A stretch of 64,000 nucleotides of DNA, taken from Aestuariivirga sp964247245 (lineage in GTDB: Bacteria > Pseudomonadota > Alphaproteobacteria > Rhizobiales > Aestuariivirgaceae). A model generated the notes under the pieces. It saw only the letters and a list, made by a program, of their open reading frames with translations, did not search any database and was not told where the DNA came from. The first letter of the stretch is position 1. Every line of letters starts with the position of its first letter. The stretch spans positions 1-64,000 of the forward strand of contig CAXTTK010000001.1 in NCBI GenBank assembly GCA_964247245.1, given 5' to 3'. Made by a program: the position numbers and the translations under genes. Shown here piece after piece: positions 7,913-16,922 of the stretch.

Positions 7913-10414
7913 CTAACCGGCCGCTCGCCGCCTCACAATCGAATAAATCAGCGCCGAAATCACAATCAACCCACCTTGGAACAAATACTGATAAGTCTGC
8001 GACAATCCCAAAAAGGTTACCGCATTCAACACTTCCGTGGCCAACACCGCGCCTAGCACTGTGCCGATAAATGTGCCGCGCCCGCCGCTGAGGCTCGTGC
8101 CACCTAACACCACAGCAGTAATGCTGGAAAGCGTGTAATTGACGCCCTGTCTAGGATCGCCCACACCGATTTGTGTCATCAACATTATAGCTCCCATGGC
8201 AGTGAGTATTGAGGATGCAATATAGCCAGTGATGGATGTGCGGTCGATGCGCACGCCCACACGCCTTGCGGCTTCTTCATTGGAGCCAACAGCACGAATA
8301 CGCCAGCCTTGTTTCCAATTGCGAAGGCCGTGTTCAAGACCAAGGGCTGTAAAAACCAACACGATGAAAGCCACGGGGATAGGCCCCCACTGCCAGTTGA
8401 TCCATTCGGTAACGGGGAAACTGATGTATCCATCCGGATGATCACGCAACGAGAAGCTAAGGCCTTGAATGCCGATATACATGGCCAGTGTTGCGGCGAT
8501 AGGTGTGAAATTGGCGTATCTGATGAGTAGCCCATTTATAGAGCCCACAACAAATGCGCCAGCAAACATGAGTATAAATCCGGTTAAAATCAATACTGCT
8601 GATTTATCATCGTTTATGAAGAAAGACGCGACGACCACAAGGAAACCCGCCAGCGGCCCAACTGTGAGATCAATCCCACCCATGAGCATTGCAACAGTTT
8701 GGCCGAGCGCAATGAAGCCTAAGGCGGTGGCCAAAAGAAGGATGTTATAGATATTGAAGAAGGAGAGGAAGTTGGTGTTTTGACTAAATATAAAAAGTCC
8801 CAGTAGAGCCGTGATGATGGCAAGTGGCACTGCAGGTGCATTGTCGGATTGGACGAAATGCCGCCAACCGCTTTTGTTGGCTGTAACGCTTTGGATACTT
8901 TCACCTCCATGGCTGCCGGCGCTGACGGCTGCGGCTACAATGAATTCTTCCGAAACATCTTTGCCTACCAAAGTTTCAACGACGTGGCCGCGCGACATGA
9001 CAATAACTTTATCGCAAAGGCCTTCGAGTTCTGCAGCATCAGATGAGTTCACGACCACCGGCGTTCCAGAACTCGAAACTTCGCGCAGGATGCGGTAAAT
9101 TTCAGAACGCGCTCCAACGTCGACCCCTTGGGTCGGTTCATCGGCCACGATCAAGCCAGGGTCAGACAATAGAGCTCTGGCCATCACAACTTTTTGCTGG
9201 TTGCCACCAGAGAGTGAAAGGATGGGAGCTTCAATGCTTGGCGTTTTCACAACGAGAGACGTGAAGGTTGCACCGACAAGCTTTAGCTCTTTCTTGCGGC
9301 TCACAATTCCTCTCGATGCAAATTTTTCGAGTGCTGCAAAAGACGCGTTTTCGCGCACGGTTAGTCCAGAGGCCAAGCCTTCGATGTGCCGATCAGACGG
9401 CATGAAGGCAACTTTGTTAAGCAAGTCTCTGGTATTCATCGAACTGCCACTGAGCGCGATTGTGCCTTTGGATGGAATGAGCCCGGCAAGGGCGCGCATC
9501 AGTTCTGGTTGACCGTTGCCGGCAACACCAGCCACGCCAATAATCTGGCCGCGTGCCATATTAAAGCTGACATCTTTGAACCCCTTGCCCGTAAGCGCAG
9601 CTACGGAGAAGTTGATATCAGTATCCATAGTTTTGGCTTTGGGCGGGAATGTGGAGCCTAAAGTACGACCAACAATCATGGCAAGCAAAGCAACATCGCT
9701 CGTTTCAGACACCAATCCCGTTCCTGCAAAGCGACCGTCACGCAGTACAGTAACGCGGTGGGCAATTTGGCGAAGCTCGGCCAAGCGGTGAGTGATATAA
9801 ATGACTGAGGTTCCAGTTTTCACCACGCCGCGGATGCGTTCAAACAACATCTCAGTGGCATCTTGATCGAGCGAAGCTGTAGGCTCATCGAGAATCAGAA
9901 CCTTTGGCTTCAATGCAAGAGCTTTAGCGATTTCGAGCAAATGCTTTTGCGCCACAGTCAATTCATCGGCGCGGGCACGCAACGGCACTTGCAGGCCCAC
10001 AGCATCCAACAGGTCTCGTGCAACAATTTTCGCGTCCTTGCCAGTAAATAATATTGCGGGCAATGCAACGCGCAAATTTTCGAAAACGGAAAGATCGTCC
10101 AGAATGGCGGGATGTTGAAATGAAATGGCAATGCCTAAAGAAGCTGCGGTTTTCGGTGTCATTTCCAATATGCGATTGCCTGCAAAATGGATTTCACCCA
10201 AAGTTGGGTATGTGGCACCAGAAATGATATTCATCATCGTGGATTTGCCAGCGCCGTTCTCACCCAGGATGGCATGAACTTCACCCTTATAGAACTCAAC
10301 GTTCACATCGCGCAGAGCGGCAACGCCAGAATAAACTTTTGAAATATTGGACAGCCGAATGACAACGTCGTCCTGTGGAGACGCGATGCGTTTTTCTGCT
10401 TTTTTCGCTATCAC
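7913..10414 (-). CDS. CUT2 sugar ABC transporter ATPase-permease fusion
   Basis: This 833-residue protein joins an RbsA-like double ATPase to an RbsC-like permease. Module 1 has Walker A GENGAGKST and Walker B VLILDEPTASLD. Module 2 has the degenerate Walker A typical of the family (GVAGNGQPEL), signature LSGGNQQKVVMARAL and Walker B LIVADEPTQGVD. From about residue 525 there are multiple membrane spans with the permease motifs GGIDLTVGPLAGF and LGGTSLSGGRGTFIGT. In most genomes these are separate proteins. The start is GTG with GGAATT upstream. It is the last gene of its operon, after a separate permease and a binding protein, so the importer would use two different permease chains. The substrate is unknown, probably a sugar or polyol. 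Confidence 0.9.
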   Translation of the reverse strand: MIAKKAEKRIASPQDDVVIRLSNISKVYSGVAALRDVNVEFYKGEVHAILGENGAGKSTMMNIISGATYPTLGEIHFAGNRILEMTPKTAASLGIAISFQHPAILDDLSVFENLRVALPAILFTGKDAKIVARDLLDAVGLQVPLRARADELTVAQKHLLEIAKALALKPKVLILDEPTASLDQDATEMLFERIRGVVKTGTSVIYITHRLAELRQIAHRVTVLRDGRFAGTGLVSETSDVALLAMIVGRTLGSTFPPKAKTMDTDINFSVAALTGKGFKDVSFNMARGQIIGVAGVAGNGQPELMRALAGLIPSKGTIALSGSSMNTRDLLNKVAFMPSDRHIEGLASGLTVRENASFAALEKFASRGIVSRKKELKLVGATFTSLVVKTPSIEAPILSLSGGNQQKVVMARALLSDPGLIVADEPTQGVDVGARSEIYRILREVSSSGTPVVVNSSDAAELEGLCDKVIVMSRGHVVETLVGKDVSEEFIVAAAVSAGSHGGESIQSVTANKSGWRHFVQSDNAPAVPLAIITALLGLFIFSQNTNFLSFFNIYNILLLATALGFIALGQTVAMLMGGIDLTVGPLAGFLVVVASFFINDDKSAVLILTGFILMFAGAFVVGSINGLLIRYANFTPIAATLAMYIGIQGLSFSLRDHPDGYISFPVTEWINWQWGPIPVAFIVLVFTALGLEHGLRNWKQGWRIRAVGSNEEAARRVGVRIDRTSITGYIASSILTAMGAIMLMTQIGVGDPRQGVNYTLSSITAVVLGGTSLSGGRGTFIGTVLGAVLATEVLNAVTFLGLSQTYQYLFQGGLIVISALIYSIVRRRAAG

Positions 10415-10440
10415 GATTTTAATTCCGAGCTGGATAAAAT

Positions 10441-10471
10441 GTACCCCGGAGAGAATATCGCTCCGGGGTAC
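10441..10471 (-). terminator. Intercistronic hairpin between binding protein and ATPase-permease
   Basis: An 11-base perfect stem (GTACCCCGGAG with its complement) closes a 9-base loop in the gap between the solute-binding protein gene and the ATPase-permease gene. On the minus strand it is followed only by ATTTTATCC, a weak U tract. It probably acts as a partial terminator or mRNA stabiliser that raises binding protein levels over the membrane part, a common device in importer operons. Confidence 0.6.
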
Positions 10472-10478
10472 GCTATTA

Positions 10479-11537
10479 CTATTTGCCGCCTACAGCTTTT
10501 GCTTGATCATCATCTGGCAATTCAGATGACAGATAAATCGCACCTGGCAGATCCTTACGGCAGGTCACAGGGTTTGGTTTGCCAGAAACGGAATCTTCAT
10601 AGACTGGAGCTTTGAAGATGTTTTCAGCTGGCGGTGTGCCACCTGTAGCAGCGGCCACAGCATGCATCACAGCAAGGCGGACGTTGTCGTTACCGGTTGC
10701 AACGGTGAAGAGTTTGAAGTCTGGGTTTGTACCCTTCATTTCTTCATAGAAGCAGGCCAGCGAGTTGCCGTCTGATGTGGCAAGCGCTGGAATAGACTTT
10801 CCTTGCTTGTTGAACAGTGGCAGTGCGCCCACGAGCGATGGACCGAAATCTGATACGATCACATCAATCTTCGCGTTCTTGGCAATTTCAGCAGTGAGCA
10901 CTTGTTGTGTCAATGCCGGATCCCAGTTAGTCACTGCGAAAGGTTCTGGATTGATGAACACATATTCAGCACCCAGAACATTCTTCAGGCCCTTGAGTTC
11001 ATCAAGACCCTGGCTGTTGCCAGCTGGACCTGAGAGGAACAGAACATTGCCGCCTTTTGGCAGAACGCCTTTGATCCAGTTGCCCCAGTTTTCGCCGTCA
11101 TTTACGAAAGACGAGCCGATGAACTTGGTGTAGTTCTCGCCCTCCTTGCCGCCAACATCAACACGGTAAGGCACAATGACTTTGCCAGCTTTGAACACCG
11201 AAGTGATCGCTGGAAGCATCGCAGGTCCAGCATCGCCGAACACTACAAGAGCATCAACGCCTTTTGCTGCAAGACCCTTAATGTCCGAAATGGATTTTTG
11301 GGTATCACCGTTGCCGTCAGCATATTCATAAGATGTAATGCTTGGGCACAAAGATGCTGTTTGTTTGCCGGATGCTGTTGTCACCTGACGCCAGCTATTG
11401 CCGCCGTAACCATCGAGTAGAGCGATAGTTGCTTTCTTTGGGCCGCACCATGATGGTGTTTCTGCCAAAGCAGCGTTTGCGCAGGTCATAGCCAATACGG
11501 CTGTTGCTGCGGCGAGTTTTAGAGTCTTGAAGCTCAT
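10479..11537 (-). CDS. Periplasmic sugar-binding protein (CUT2 type)
   Basis: This 352-residue protein starts at an ATG with GGAGG seven bases upstream, overlapping the preceding permease stop as ATGA. A signal peptide ends at ANAALA before ETPSWCG. The mature part has the periplasmic-binding-protein type I fold seen in RbsB/XylF relatives: KATIALLDGYGGNSWRQV at the N-terminus, VDALVVFGDAG in the first lobe and VIVSDFGPSLVGALPLF in the second. It would capture the substrate in the periplasm and hand it to the two permease chains. The specificity is not readable. Confidence 0.88.
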   Translation of the reverse strand: MSFKTLKLAAATAVLAMTCANAALAETPSWCGPKKATIALLDGYGGNSWRQVTTASGKQTASLCPSITSYEYADGNGDTQKSISDIKGLAAKGVDALVVFGDAGPAMLPAITSVFKAGKVIVPYRVDVGGKEGENYTKFIGSSFVNDGENWGNWIKGVLPKGGNVLFLSGPAGNSQGLDELKGLKNVLGAEYVFINPEPFAVTNWDPALTQQVLTAEIAKNAKIDVIVSDFGPSLVGALPLFNKQGKSIPALATSDGNSLACFYEEMKGTNPDFKLFTVATGNDNVRLAVMHAVAAATGGTPPAENIFKAPVYEDSVSGKPNPVTCRKDLPGAIYLSSELPDDDQAKAVGGK

Positions 11538-12562
11538 AATAATTCCTCCGATTTTTCTGGTTTTGTGGTTTGTTTAGTTAAGTTCAATGTCCACCTGATT
11601 GAGTAGACACCGATTCCAAAACCCAAGGCCAAAGCCTGGATGATGGTTTGCGCCGAGTACGGCACGCCGACGGCGAGGGCGAACTGGCTCAATTGATTAA
11701 GGAAAAACGCCGCTATGACAGTAGAAATGGGAAATCCACGGCCACCGAGCAAAGAAGTTCCTCCTAAGACGACAACAGCAACTGAAGGCAGCAGCAACGT
11801 GTCACCCTGGAATGCTGTAGGTTCACGGGTGATGCCCGCGATAAGAATGCCTGCCATGCAATAGAGAAGCTGCGCATAAACATAGGCCATGAACTGATGC
11901 AGTTGCACTTTGAGACCAACAGCACGCGCTGCCAATGGATTGGCGCCAATTGCTTCAAAACGACGGCCCGACACGGTTTCCTTTAAAACAAATGAGACAA
12001 CGGCCAAGGCAGCCAACGCAAAATAGACAGAGTTAGGGAGACCGAATGTTTCTCCACCCGCTATCTCTGCAAGACTTGCCGTGGTGATCGACGGCACACC
12101 GCCAGATACAGCAAATACGCCGCCATAGAGCAGCGCATTTACGCCAATGGTTGCAATGATGGCATTGAGTTTGAAGAAGCTGACGAGCAAACCGTTGATC
12201 ATACCGCTAGCAAGCGCAAAGCTGATGCAAAGTAATACCGCTTGGTAGAGCACAGCATTGTTTTGGTGAGGATAATGAGTCGCAGTAACCACAGCGAGTG
12301 ACACTGCCCCAGGCAGTGAAAGATCAAACCCACCCTGCTGCACCACTAACAATTGCCCTAATCCAACGATAGCAATTATTGCAGCAAAGGGCAGGCTTCC
12401 TGATAGACCCGCAGCTGACATGCTTGACGGCGCAAACAAGAGGCATACGATGATTAGTGCAAGTGTGGACACAACCACGGTCACAAAACTCCGGGCCAGC
12501 GGCAAAGCAGAAATGCTTTGTAGTAATGGTATGTTTGAAGTTGCTGGAATGGTGGAGTTCAT
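11534..12562 (-). CDS. CUT2 ABC transporter permease
   Basis: This 342-residue polytopic membrane protein of the RbsC family has the conserved motifs QQGGFDLSLPGAVSL and LGGTSLLGGRGFPIS and about eight to ten hydrophobic spans. It lies between the PRISE-type reductase gene and the binding protein gene, with ATGA overlap to the latter. Because the ATPase gene downstream carries its own permease domain, the assembled importer is expected to be a permease heterodimer. Confidence 0.88.
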   Translation of the reverse strand: MNSTIPATSNIPLLQSISALPLARSFVTVVVSTLALIIVCLLFAPSSMSAAGLSGSLPFAAIIAIVGLGQLLVVQQGGFDLSLPGAVSLAVVTATHYPHQNNAVLYQAVLLCISFALASGMINGLLVSFFKLNAIIATIGVNALLYGGVFAVSGGVPSITTASLAEIAGGETFGLPNSVYFALAALAVVSFVLKETVSGRRFEAIGANPLAARAVGLKVQLHQFMAYVYAQLLYCMAGILIAGITREPTAFQGDTLLLPSVAVVVLGGTSLLGGRGFPISTVIAAFFLNQLSQFALAVGVPYSAQTIIQALALGFGIGVYSIRWTLNLTKQTTKPEKSEELL

Positions 12563-12571
12563 ATTTCTAGC

Positions 12572-13633
12572 CTAAGGTAAAATCTTGGCTTTGCGGAACT
12601 TGTCCCACGCGTCGGTGAATGAATGGATTGAGTTCTGGTATGACGTAAAGCCCATGTCGCGGCTCTTGGTCATGTCATTGAAGTTTTCAATCACGCGACC
12701 GAGATCAGCATCGCTGTGCCACCAGGAGGCCACGGTGCTTAGCGCATTTTTCCTCAGGCCATGTTCAGCAACAATCTTGTCCCACACAGGCTCCATGCCC
12801 ACCATCAGCTTTTCCAAAGGTTGTTCATGGCCAGGATATTCACCCGCAGCCACACCCCAATAGGTGGCCAACTTTGGCCATAGCCAGCTCCAACGAAACA
12901 CTTCACCATTGGCAATGTTGAAAGCTTGGTTGCGCGCAGCTTTAGTTGTTGCGGCCCAGAGCAATTGCTTGGAAATAATGCGACCATCGGTAATATCAAC
13001 AGCGGCTTCATATTGTTGTGGCGAACCAGGGAACACGAATGGCTTGCCCGTTTCTTTGCAAATCGCGGCATAAGCACCGAGGGTTGCCGCCATGTTCATT
13101 TGATTGCCAACAGTATAGCCAATCAATGTGTGCGGGCGATGCACGGACCAGGTGAAGCCTTGCTTTTCAGCAGCGGCAAAAACTTCATCTTCCTGATCAT
13201 AATAAAAATTCTGATATGGAAGACGCGGCATCTCTTCGCGAAATGGTGTGACCATTTTGGTTTTGGCATAGGCCTCGAACGGGCCCATATAATGTTTTGC
13301 ACCCGTCACCAATGCGGCATGCTTAATCTTCTTGCCATCCATCGCATTTAAAAGATTGCGTACCATGCCGGCATTCACGCGGCAATTTTCAGCTTCGTTT
13401 GCTTGGCGCAACCACGTGGTGATAAACACGTCCGTTGGTTTCACGCGCTTCAAAGCAACTTTCACCGCTTCATCGTCTGTGAGATCAACCGCGATGTGTT
13501 TTACGCCCTTGGGCAGATCATGCTTGTGGCGTGATATTCCAGTCACCGTCCAGCCTTTGGTGCCGATAAGATGTTCGGCCAAATGGCGGCCAATTATTCC
13601 TGATACACCTGCTATCAGCGCGTGCCGTTCCAT
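12572..13633 (-). CDS. PRISE-family SDR (NAD(P)-dependent epimerase/reductase)
   Basis: This 353-residue short-chain dehydrogenase begins MERHALIAG. The start is set by the TAATG overlap with the preceding dehydrogenase; a longer reading would extend into that gene. The nucleotide-binding loop GVSGIIG is at residues 9-15 and NFYYDQED near residue 155. The latter is diagnostic of the PRISE group (progesterone 5-beta-reductase/iridoid synthase-like), which reduces activated C=C or carbonyl groups in varied small molecules. In this operon, between sugar-type dehydrogenases and an importer, a role in oxidising or reducing an imported carbohydrate-like compound is more likely than steroid chemistry. 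Confidence 0.8.
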   Translation of the reverse strand: MERHALIAGVSGIIGRHLAEHLIGTKGWTVTGISRHKHDLPKGVKHIAVDLTDDEAVKVALKRVKPTDVFITTWLRQANEAENCRVNAGMVRNLLNAMDGKKIKHAALVTGAKHYMGPFEAYAKTKMVTPFREEMPRLPYQNFYYDQEDEVFAAAEKQGFTWSVHRPHTLIGYTVGNQMNMAATLGAYAAICKETGKPFVFPGSPQQYEAAVDITDGRIISKQLLWAATTKAARNQAFNIANGEVFRWSWLWPKLATYWGVAAGEYPGHEQPLEKLMVGMEPVWDKIVAEHGLRKNALSTVASWWHSDADLGRVIENFNDMTKSRDMGFTSYQNSIHSFTDAWDKFRKAKILP

Positions 13634-14622
13634 TAATTGAGTCCTTTGGTTGAAAGTGTAACTTTGATGCAAGCTTGCGGATCTTGGCCTAGTTCGAATG
13701 CTTTCTTGGCATCAAGCAAGCTGAAGTGATGAGTCTGAATTGGCGAGAGATCGATGCCTGTGCGTTCCAAGAATTTGATCGCTGCGGGCCACACACCGGG
13801 CGAGCCAATGCAGCCGCGTACTGTTAAGTTTTTGAGTTGGAGCAATCCAAGTGTCGATGTGACCTTGCGTCCAATGTTAAGGCCCACCATGGAAACGCGG
13901 CCATTCTCCTGTGCATATTCAAACACGTTGGCGACTGAGGCATCATGGCCTGAGGCTTCAATCACAAGCTCTGCACCCTTGCCGCCCGTCAAATCTTTAA
14001 TGCGCTCTGCTGGGTTGTCCATAGCATCCACAACTTCAGCAGCACCGAGTTTCAATGCGATGTCACGACGCGTCTTGATTGGGTCGACCACGATGACGCG
14101 CGCACCCATGCCAATGGCTGCTGCGGCAGTAACAAGCCCAATCGTGCCGCCGCCGGAAACCACAACAGTCTCAGAAGCATTGGTACCGCCGGAACGCAGC
14201 ACAGCATAAAAGCCGCAGGTAAAAGGTTCAATCAAAGCGCCGCGATTGTCATCGACACCATCAGGCAGCTTATGCAACCAGTCGGGGTTAACATTGAAAT
14301 ATTCGCGATCTGCACCGTTCATTGAGAACCCGAAATGATGCAAGCGTTCCGGCGTGCGCACAACGCATTCACCGACAACACGATCACCGCGTTTGAAGTT
14401 CTTGACGTTCTTTCCTACTTCGACAATCTCACCACACCATTCATGACCCGGAGTGACGGGATAAGAAATTGGGATGATATAACGCCCCGCCAGCAACTCA
14501 TAATCGGAATGACAAATGCCAATCGTGCTGGTTTTGATCAGCACTTCGCTGTCGTTGATCGACGGCACAGGCATATCCATGATGATGGGATTATCCGGAG
14601 TTTCAAAAACGAGAGCTTTCAT
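13633..14622 (-). CDS. Zinc-type medium-chain alcohol/polyol dehydrogenase
   Basis: This 329-residue MDR enzyme has the catalytic zinc ligands Cys37 (GICHSD) and His60-Glu61 (TPGHEWCGE), and the NAD site GGGTIGLV with a following acidic residue (VVDP), which favours NAD. The four-cysteine structural zinc loop usually near residues 90-115 is absent, replaced by VVGECVVRTPERLHHFG. The nearest functional relatives by pattern are L-idonate/sorbitol-type dehydrogenases. It overlaps the next gene (TAATG) and follows the Gfo/Idh/MocA gene by ten bases. It likely oxidises a hydroxyl of the imported substrate. Confidence 0.82.
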   Translation of the reverse strand: MKALVFETPDNPIIMDMPVPSINDSEVLIKTSTIGICHSDYELLAGRYIIPISYPVTPGHEWCGEIVEVGKNVKNFKRGDRVVGECVVRTPERLHHFGFSMNGADREYFNVNPDWLHKLPDGVDDNRGALIEPFTCGFYAVLRSGGTNASETVVVSGGGTIGLVTAAAAIGMGARVIVVDPIKTRRDIALKLGAAEVVDAMDNPAERIKDLTGGKGAELVIEASGHDASVANVFEYAQENGRVSMVGLNIGRKVTSTLGLLQLKNLTVRGCIGSPGVWPAAIKFLERTGIDLSPIQTHHFSLLDAKKAFELGQDPQACIKVTLSTKGLN

Positions 14623-14631
14623 GCGGACCTC

Positions 14632-15636
14632 CTAAACTTTTACAACTGCGCCGTTTTTGGCGGCAGACTTGATAATGGCTTCGAGAATGGAGATGTTGTT
14701 CACAAGATCTTTTCCGGTGATCGGGTAAGGCGCTTTCTTGCGAATGGCATGAGCAAAGGCCACAAGATTATCTTTCACAGGTTCAGCCGCTGGCAACTCA
14801 ACAACTGTAATTGGCCCGCCTCCCATGGCTGATGTAACAACCCAACCATCAGGCGCTTCAACATGCGCCTTATCACGAATTTCAATCCAGCCCTTTGAGC
14901 CAAACACCGCAAAGCGCGAGATAAATGGCATGGCCAGCGAGGCTGACACATAAGATGTGCCGCCGCCTTTGAAACGAATGTGCACGCTCATCGTATCGCC
15001 TTGCGGAATTTTGGATGAGAGCTTTTCGCAAGACACGCGCAAATCTTTTGCGGGGCCCAAAAGTGCTGCTGATAAATCAGTCAGGTGAATTCCCGTTGCC
15101 GTCATACCGCCAACAGGCGCTTCTTTTTTGTTCAAACGCCAATTGGATTTATCCAACGTGGTAAATTTGTCATGGCTGAAATTACCTTCGATTTGTTGTA
15201 TGCGGCCAAGCTCGCCACTGCGTGCCATTGCCAACATTTTTGCAACGGGCGGATCCCAACGCCGCTCATGGCCCATGCCCAGAACCAGTTTGCTTTTCTT
15301 GCAGGCGTTGACGGCAGATTCAGCGCCTTTCTTGGTGAGAGCCAAAGGCTTTTCACAGAAGATATGTTTTTTGGCTTTAACAGCAGCCTTGATTTGGGCC
15401 GCATGGAGCGAATGTGGTGTTGCCAAAATCACGGCTTCAACGCCCGGATGTTTTAATGCGTCTTTAAAATCGGCATAATGCTTGAAGCCATTGGCCACGG
15501 CAAATTCTGCGCCCTCCGGATTGGGCTCTGCGGCGCAAACAATCTCAATATCATTGGTGGCCTTCTTCAATACGGCCGTCATCTTCTTGCCCCACCAACC
15601 AAGGCCGATCATGGCAACTTTTACAGGCGTGCTCAT
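14632..15636 (-). CDS. Gfo/Idh/MocA-family oxidoreductase
   Basis: This 334-residue protein has the N-terminal Rossmann motif GLGWWG (residues 11-16), the family signature CEKPLALT near residue 95 and the substrate lysine/histidine region (TGIHLTDL) in the second domain. Family members oxidise or reduce sugars, inositols or their keto forms with NAD(P). It directly follows the first zinc dehydrogenase (the start overlaps its stop at one base) and precedes the second. A step on a cyclic or linear polyol is plausible; the substrate is unknown. Confidence 0.85.
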   Translation of the reverse strand: MSTPVKVAMIGLGWWGKKMTAVLKKATNDIEIVCAAEPNPEGAEFAVANGFKHYADFKDALKHPGVEAVILATPHSLHAAQIKAAVKAKKHIFCEKPLALTKKGAESAVNACKKSKLVLGMGHERRWDPPVAKMLAMARSGELGRIQQIEGNFSHDKFTTLDKSNWRLNKKEAPVGGMTATGIHLTDLSAALLGPAKDLRVSCEKLSSKIPQGDTMSVHIRFKGGGTSYVSASLAMPFISRFAVFGSKGWIEIRDKAHVEAPDGWVVTSAMGGGPITVVELPAAEPVKDNLVAFAHAIRKKAPYPITGKDLVNNISILEAIIKSAAKNGAVVKV

Positions 15637-16703
15637 TAGACTGTCACCAGAATTTTCATGTGGTTGACGGATTTGTCGAGCAATGCATCAAAGCCTTGCT
15701 TTACGACATGATCAGAACTGATGTTGGCAGTGACGATTTTTTCAATCGGGAATGCGCCTGATTCCACCATGCGAATAATGCGTGACCAGCATTGCACTGG
15801 ATAGCACCACGTGGCTTCGATGGAGATGTCTTTCAGTGCCCAAGTCATGGGGTCAACACTGGCTGGCTTCATATGCAAACCGGTTTGCACCACTTTGCCT
15901 TGGTTGCGCACGGCATTCACGCAGGTGTTCAAACTTGCCTCTAAGCCAACGCATTCGATGGCTACATCTACGCCCACACCTTCTTCGGTCATGTCTTTGA
16001 TCATCTGCACAACATTCTGTGTCATCGGATCAATGACGATGGCAGAAGGCACCAAATCTTTCGCCATTTTTCGGCGGAAGGCATTGGGTTCGCTTACAAA
16101 AATTTGCCCCGCACCTGCGGCCTTGGCGGCCAGCAATGTGAGAGCACCGATGGGGCCGACGCCTGAAACCAAAACCGTATCGCCAGAACGCACGTTGCCA
16201 CGATCAACCGCGTAAACTGCAACTGCAGCAGGCTCAATCATGGCCCCTTGAACATCGCTCACACCCTTGGGCAACACTGCAACATTGTAATCATTCACCA
16301 CGGCCATTTCGCCCATGCCGCCCCATGCCCAGCTTAGGCCTACACAGCCCATGCTCGGGCTGAGATGATAAAGCCCCCGACGGCCATAATAATCATCGCG
16401 TGGCGAAATCAGTGGCTGAATGGAAACGCGATCACCAACATTTACATTTGATACAGCAGAGCCTTTATCGGCAACAATCGCGCTGAATTCGTGACCTAAA
16501 ATTTGAGGATTGGTAACCCCTGTGTAAACATGCGGCGTGACAGGCGTAACAATAGGCCCCGCAATATATTCATGTAAATCTGTCCCGCAAATGCCTGTGA
16601 CTAATGGCTTTATCAAAACATCATTGGAACTAAGTTTATTGGACGGTGCGGGCACATCCTCAACACGGATATCCTTTGCTGCGTGAAACCTCACAGCTTT
16701 CAT
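15636..16703 (-). CDS. Zinc-type dehydrogenase, butanediol/threonine dehydrogenase-like
   Basis: This 355-residue MDR enzyme begins MKAVRFHAAKD with GGGAGG just upstream, which fixes the start. The catalytic zinc ligands are Cys39 (GICGTDLHEY) and His71-Glu72 (ILGHEFSAI), and the NAD site is SGVGPIGAL. The N-terminal GICGTDLHEY and ILGHEFSG-type segments recall (R,R)-butanediol dehydrogenases, but the structural-zinc cysteines are missing. It is the first gene of the leftward operon and divergent from a TPP-dependent dehydrogenase operon of the kind used for acetoin. A butanediol-acetoin link is therefore possible but not proven. Confidence 0.82.
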   Translation of the reverse strand: MKAVRFHAAKDIRVEDVPAPSNKLSSNDVLIKPLVTGICGTDLHEYIAGPIVTPVTPHVYTGVTNPQILGHEFSAIVADKGSAVSNVNVGDRVSIQPLISPRDDYYGRRGLYHLSPSMGCVGLSWAWGGMGEMAVVNDYNVAVLPKGVSDVQGAMIEPAAVAVYAVDRGNVRSGDTVLVSGVGPIGALTLLAAKAAGAGQIFVSEPNAFRRKMAKDLVPSAIVIDPMTQNVVQMIKDMTEEGVGVDVAIECVGLEASLNTCVNAVRNQGKVVQTGLHMKPASVDPMTWALKDISIEATWCYPVQCWSRIIRMVESGAFPIEKIVTANISSDHVVKQGFDALLDKSVNHMKILVTV

Positions 16704-16769
16704 TGTCAATCCTCCCGATTTCATAGAATTTTATTTTGAGAGTATCCTATCCAAACGCCGCGACTTGCA

Positions 16770-16796
16770 ATTATCAAAAATTCTCAATTTGATAAT
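16770..16796. promoter_or_regulatory. Candidate operator between divergent operons
   Basis: A perfect 9-base inverted repeat (ATTATCAAA and TTTGATAAT) flanks a 9-base spacer in the AT-rich gap between the leftward dehydrogenase/importer operon and the rightward E1-E2 operon. Position and symmetry suit a dimeric repressor acting on both promoters. The winged-helix/solute-binding fusion encoded nearby is a candidate binder, but this is inference only. Confidence 0.5.
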
Positions 16797-16922
16797 TTTT
16801 ATGAATCGCAATCGAAAAATATTTGGCACAGTGTGAAAAAGCATAATAAAATATGGGAGATGAAGTTTGCAATTCATCGATAAATTACATTTTTGCCCAG
16901 CGATCGCTGTAAGAGCCTGACT

